A DNA stretch of 6,838 bases, taken from NCBI GenBank assembly GCA_002366775.1, contig DFBW01000304.1, forward strand, positions 12,589 through 19,426. Direction: 5' to 3'. The notes under the pieces were generated by a model. It was not told the origin of the DNA, did no database searches, and saw nothing but the letters and a program-made list of their open reading frames with translations. Both the position numbers and the translations under genes were made by a program. This DNA is from Roseovarius sp. UBA3070. Its GTDB lineage: Bacteria > Pseudomonadota > Alphaproteobacteria > Rhodobacterales > Rhodobacteraceae. This document shows positions 5,702 to 6,838 of the stretch, one piece after another (the stretch's first letter is position 1; each line of letters begins with the position of its first letter).

Positions 5702-6838
5702 ATGAGCGGGCGTTGGGAATTCTGGATCGACCGGGGCGGCACATTTACTGATATTGTGGCGCTTGACCCAAAGGATAATGTGCACACGCACAAGCTGCTG
5801 TCAGAAAATCCAGAACGCTATACTGACGCCGCGGTGCAGGGCATCCGTGATCTGATGGGCGTGAAGGGCGCGTTTCCCGACGCCTCGATCAAGGCCGTGA
5901 AGATGGGCACCACCGTCGCCACCAACGCCCTGCTGGAGCGCAAGGGCGAGCGGGTGCTGTTGATGATCACCAAAGGATTCCGGGATTTACTGCAAATCGG
6001 CTATCAAACCCGGCCGCGCCTGTTTGACCTTGAAATCAAGCGACCCGATCTTTTGTACGAAACCGTGGGCGAAATGGATGAACGGCTGGACGGCGATGGT
6101 GCGGTGCTGACAGCGCTGGATATCAACGCCGCGCGCACCACGCTGCAAGATGCATATGATGCCGGCATCCGCGCCGTGGCGATTGCGGGGCTTCATGCCT
6201 ATCTCAACCCGGTTCACGAGGGCCAAGTGGCGAAACTAGCCCATGAGATTGGATATACGCAAGTGTCCACCTCTGCCGAGGTTTCACGGCTGGCCAAGCT
6301 GGTGGGGCGCGGTGATACCACTGTGGTGGATGCCTATCTATCGCCCATCCTGCGGCGCTATGTGGATCAGGTGGCAGGGGCTTTAGATCTGGGCCGGGCC
6401 TGCGAGGCATTGCTGTTCATGCAATCCTCTGGCGGGTTGACCGATGCACAATTGTTTCAGGGCAAAGATGCCATCCTGTCCGGCCCGGCGGGTGGCATCG
6501 TTGGTATGGTTAAAACCGGCGAAGCCGCAGGCCACAACCGTCTGATCGGCTTTGACATGGGGGGCACCTCCACCGACGTCAGCCACTATGCCGGGGATTA
6601 CGAGCGCAGCTTTGAAACCGAAGTGGCGGGCGTGCGGATGCGCGCACCGATGATGGATATTCACACGGTTGCCGCCGGGGGTGGCAGCATCTGCAAGTTT
6701 GAGGATGGCCGCTTTCAGGTTGGGCCCGAAAGTGCCGGCGCTGATCCCGGCCCTGCATGTTATCGACGCGGCGGGCCGCTGAGCGTCACCGATTGCAACG
6801 TCATGCTGGGCAAGTTGAACCCGGATCACTTTCCGCCG
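5702..6838 (+). CDS. 5-oxoprolinase/hydantoinase, N-terminal part (cut by window end)
   Basis: The first 379 residues of a HyuA-type ATP-dependent amidohydrolase; the reading frame is open to the last base. ATP-dependent 5-oxoprolinase opens 5-oxo-L-proline to glutamate, a step of glutathione turnover, and single-chain forms are about 1,200 residues. Visible features are the first ATP phosphate motif WIDRGGTFTD (8-17), KMGTTVATNALLERKG (67-82), KLVGRGDTTVVDAYLSPIL (199-217), SGPAGG (260-265), the second phosphate motif GFDMGGTSTDVS (283-294), and FETEVAGVRMRAPMM followed by HTVAAGGGSI (304-318, 321-330). The GRGDTTVVDAYLSP and VAGVRMRAPM segments are closer to oxoprolinases than to hydantoinase HyuA or acetone carboxylase subunits as I remember them. 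The HyuB half would lie beyond the window. The start ATG follows GAGGG (5693-5697) and gives the standard N-terminus. It is divergent from the DUF442 gene with a 129-base spacer. Confidence 0.93.
   Translation, partial: MSGRWEFWIDRGGTFTDIVALDPKDNVHTHKLLSENPERYTDAAVQGIRDLMGVKGAFPDASIKAVKMGTTVATNALLERKGERVLLMITKGFRDLLQIGYQTRPRLFDLEIKRPDLLYETVGEMDERLDGDGAVLTALDINAARTTLQDAYDAGIRAVAIAGLHAYLNPVHEGQVAKLAHEIGYTQVSTSAEVSRLAKLVGRGDTTVVDAYLSPILRRYVDQVAGALDLGRACEALLFMQSSGGLTDAQLFQGKDAILSGPAGGIVGMVKTGEAAGHNRLIGFDMGGTSTDVSHYAGDYERSFETEVAGVRMRAPMMDIHTVAAGGGSICKFEDGRFQVGPESAGADPGPACYRRGGPLSVTDCNVMLGKLNPDHFPP

Noticed and set aside
5573..5791. N-terminal extension of the DUF442 gene to the start codon at 5791
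   Set aside because: The extra 73 residues run across the spacer and antisense to the oxoprolinase start, while the ATG at 5572 has a ribosome binding site and gives the family's normal N-terminus.
6383..6829. 148-codon minus-strand open frame inside the oxoprolinase gene
   Set aside because: It is antisense to strongly conserved oxoprolinase motifs and is a shadow frame.

Overview
The window looks like chromosomal DNA of an alphaproteobacterium, most likely a Rhodobacteraceae/roseobacter relative. This is inferred from moderately high GC content, the style of the proteins (tandem periplasmic M16 peptidases, an FWIDRGGTFTD-type oxoprolinase, a DUF442 protein) and dense packing with ATGA overlaps. 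No rRNA, tRNA, CRISPR array, insertion sequence or phage gene is visible. No gene-free stretch exceeds about 135 bases.

Layout. (1) Positions 1-2300, plus strand: the 3' part of a zinc-binding M16 peptidase subunit, overlapped by four bases by an exported M16 partner that has lost the HxxEH zinc motif but keeps the Arg/Tyr pair. The two are probably halves of one periplasmic heterodimeric protease. (2) Positions 2301-4411, plus strand: a 133-base leader, a 121-residue one-helix membrane protein that may be an internally deleted DUF4173/DUF4153-type protein, an OmpR-family response regulator and a histidine kinase with almost no periplasmic domain. Successive genes overlap, so this reads as one operon. 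The regulator's best ribosome binding site points to an ATC codon rather than an ATG. (3) Positions 4434-5572, minus strand, convergent to the kinase: a DUF442 (TIGR01244-type) phosphatase/sulfurtransferase-like protein coupled by ATGA to a shortened 2-dehydro-3-deoxygalactonokinase (DgoK) homologue whose ATP/phosphate motifs are all degenerate. (4) Positions 5702-6838, plus strand, divergent from (3): the first 379 residues of an ATP-dependent 5-oxoprolinase/hydantoinase, cut by the window end. The 129-base divergent spacer carries a 22-bp palindrome with only one mismatched pair, a good candidate operator.

Working together. The M16 pair is a self-contained periplasmic proteolysis unit. The regulator and kinase form a cognate two-component system whose signal cannot be read from the sequence. 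The DUF442/DgoK-like pair and the oxoprolinase may share control through the palindrome. A link through glutathione and sulfur metabolism (5-oxoproline turnover plus persulfide-type chemistry) is conceivable but only inferred. The most unusual items are the catalytically degraded DgoK homologue, the likely ATC start codon, the apparently shortened membrane protein and the palindrome.
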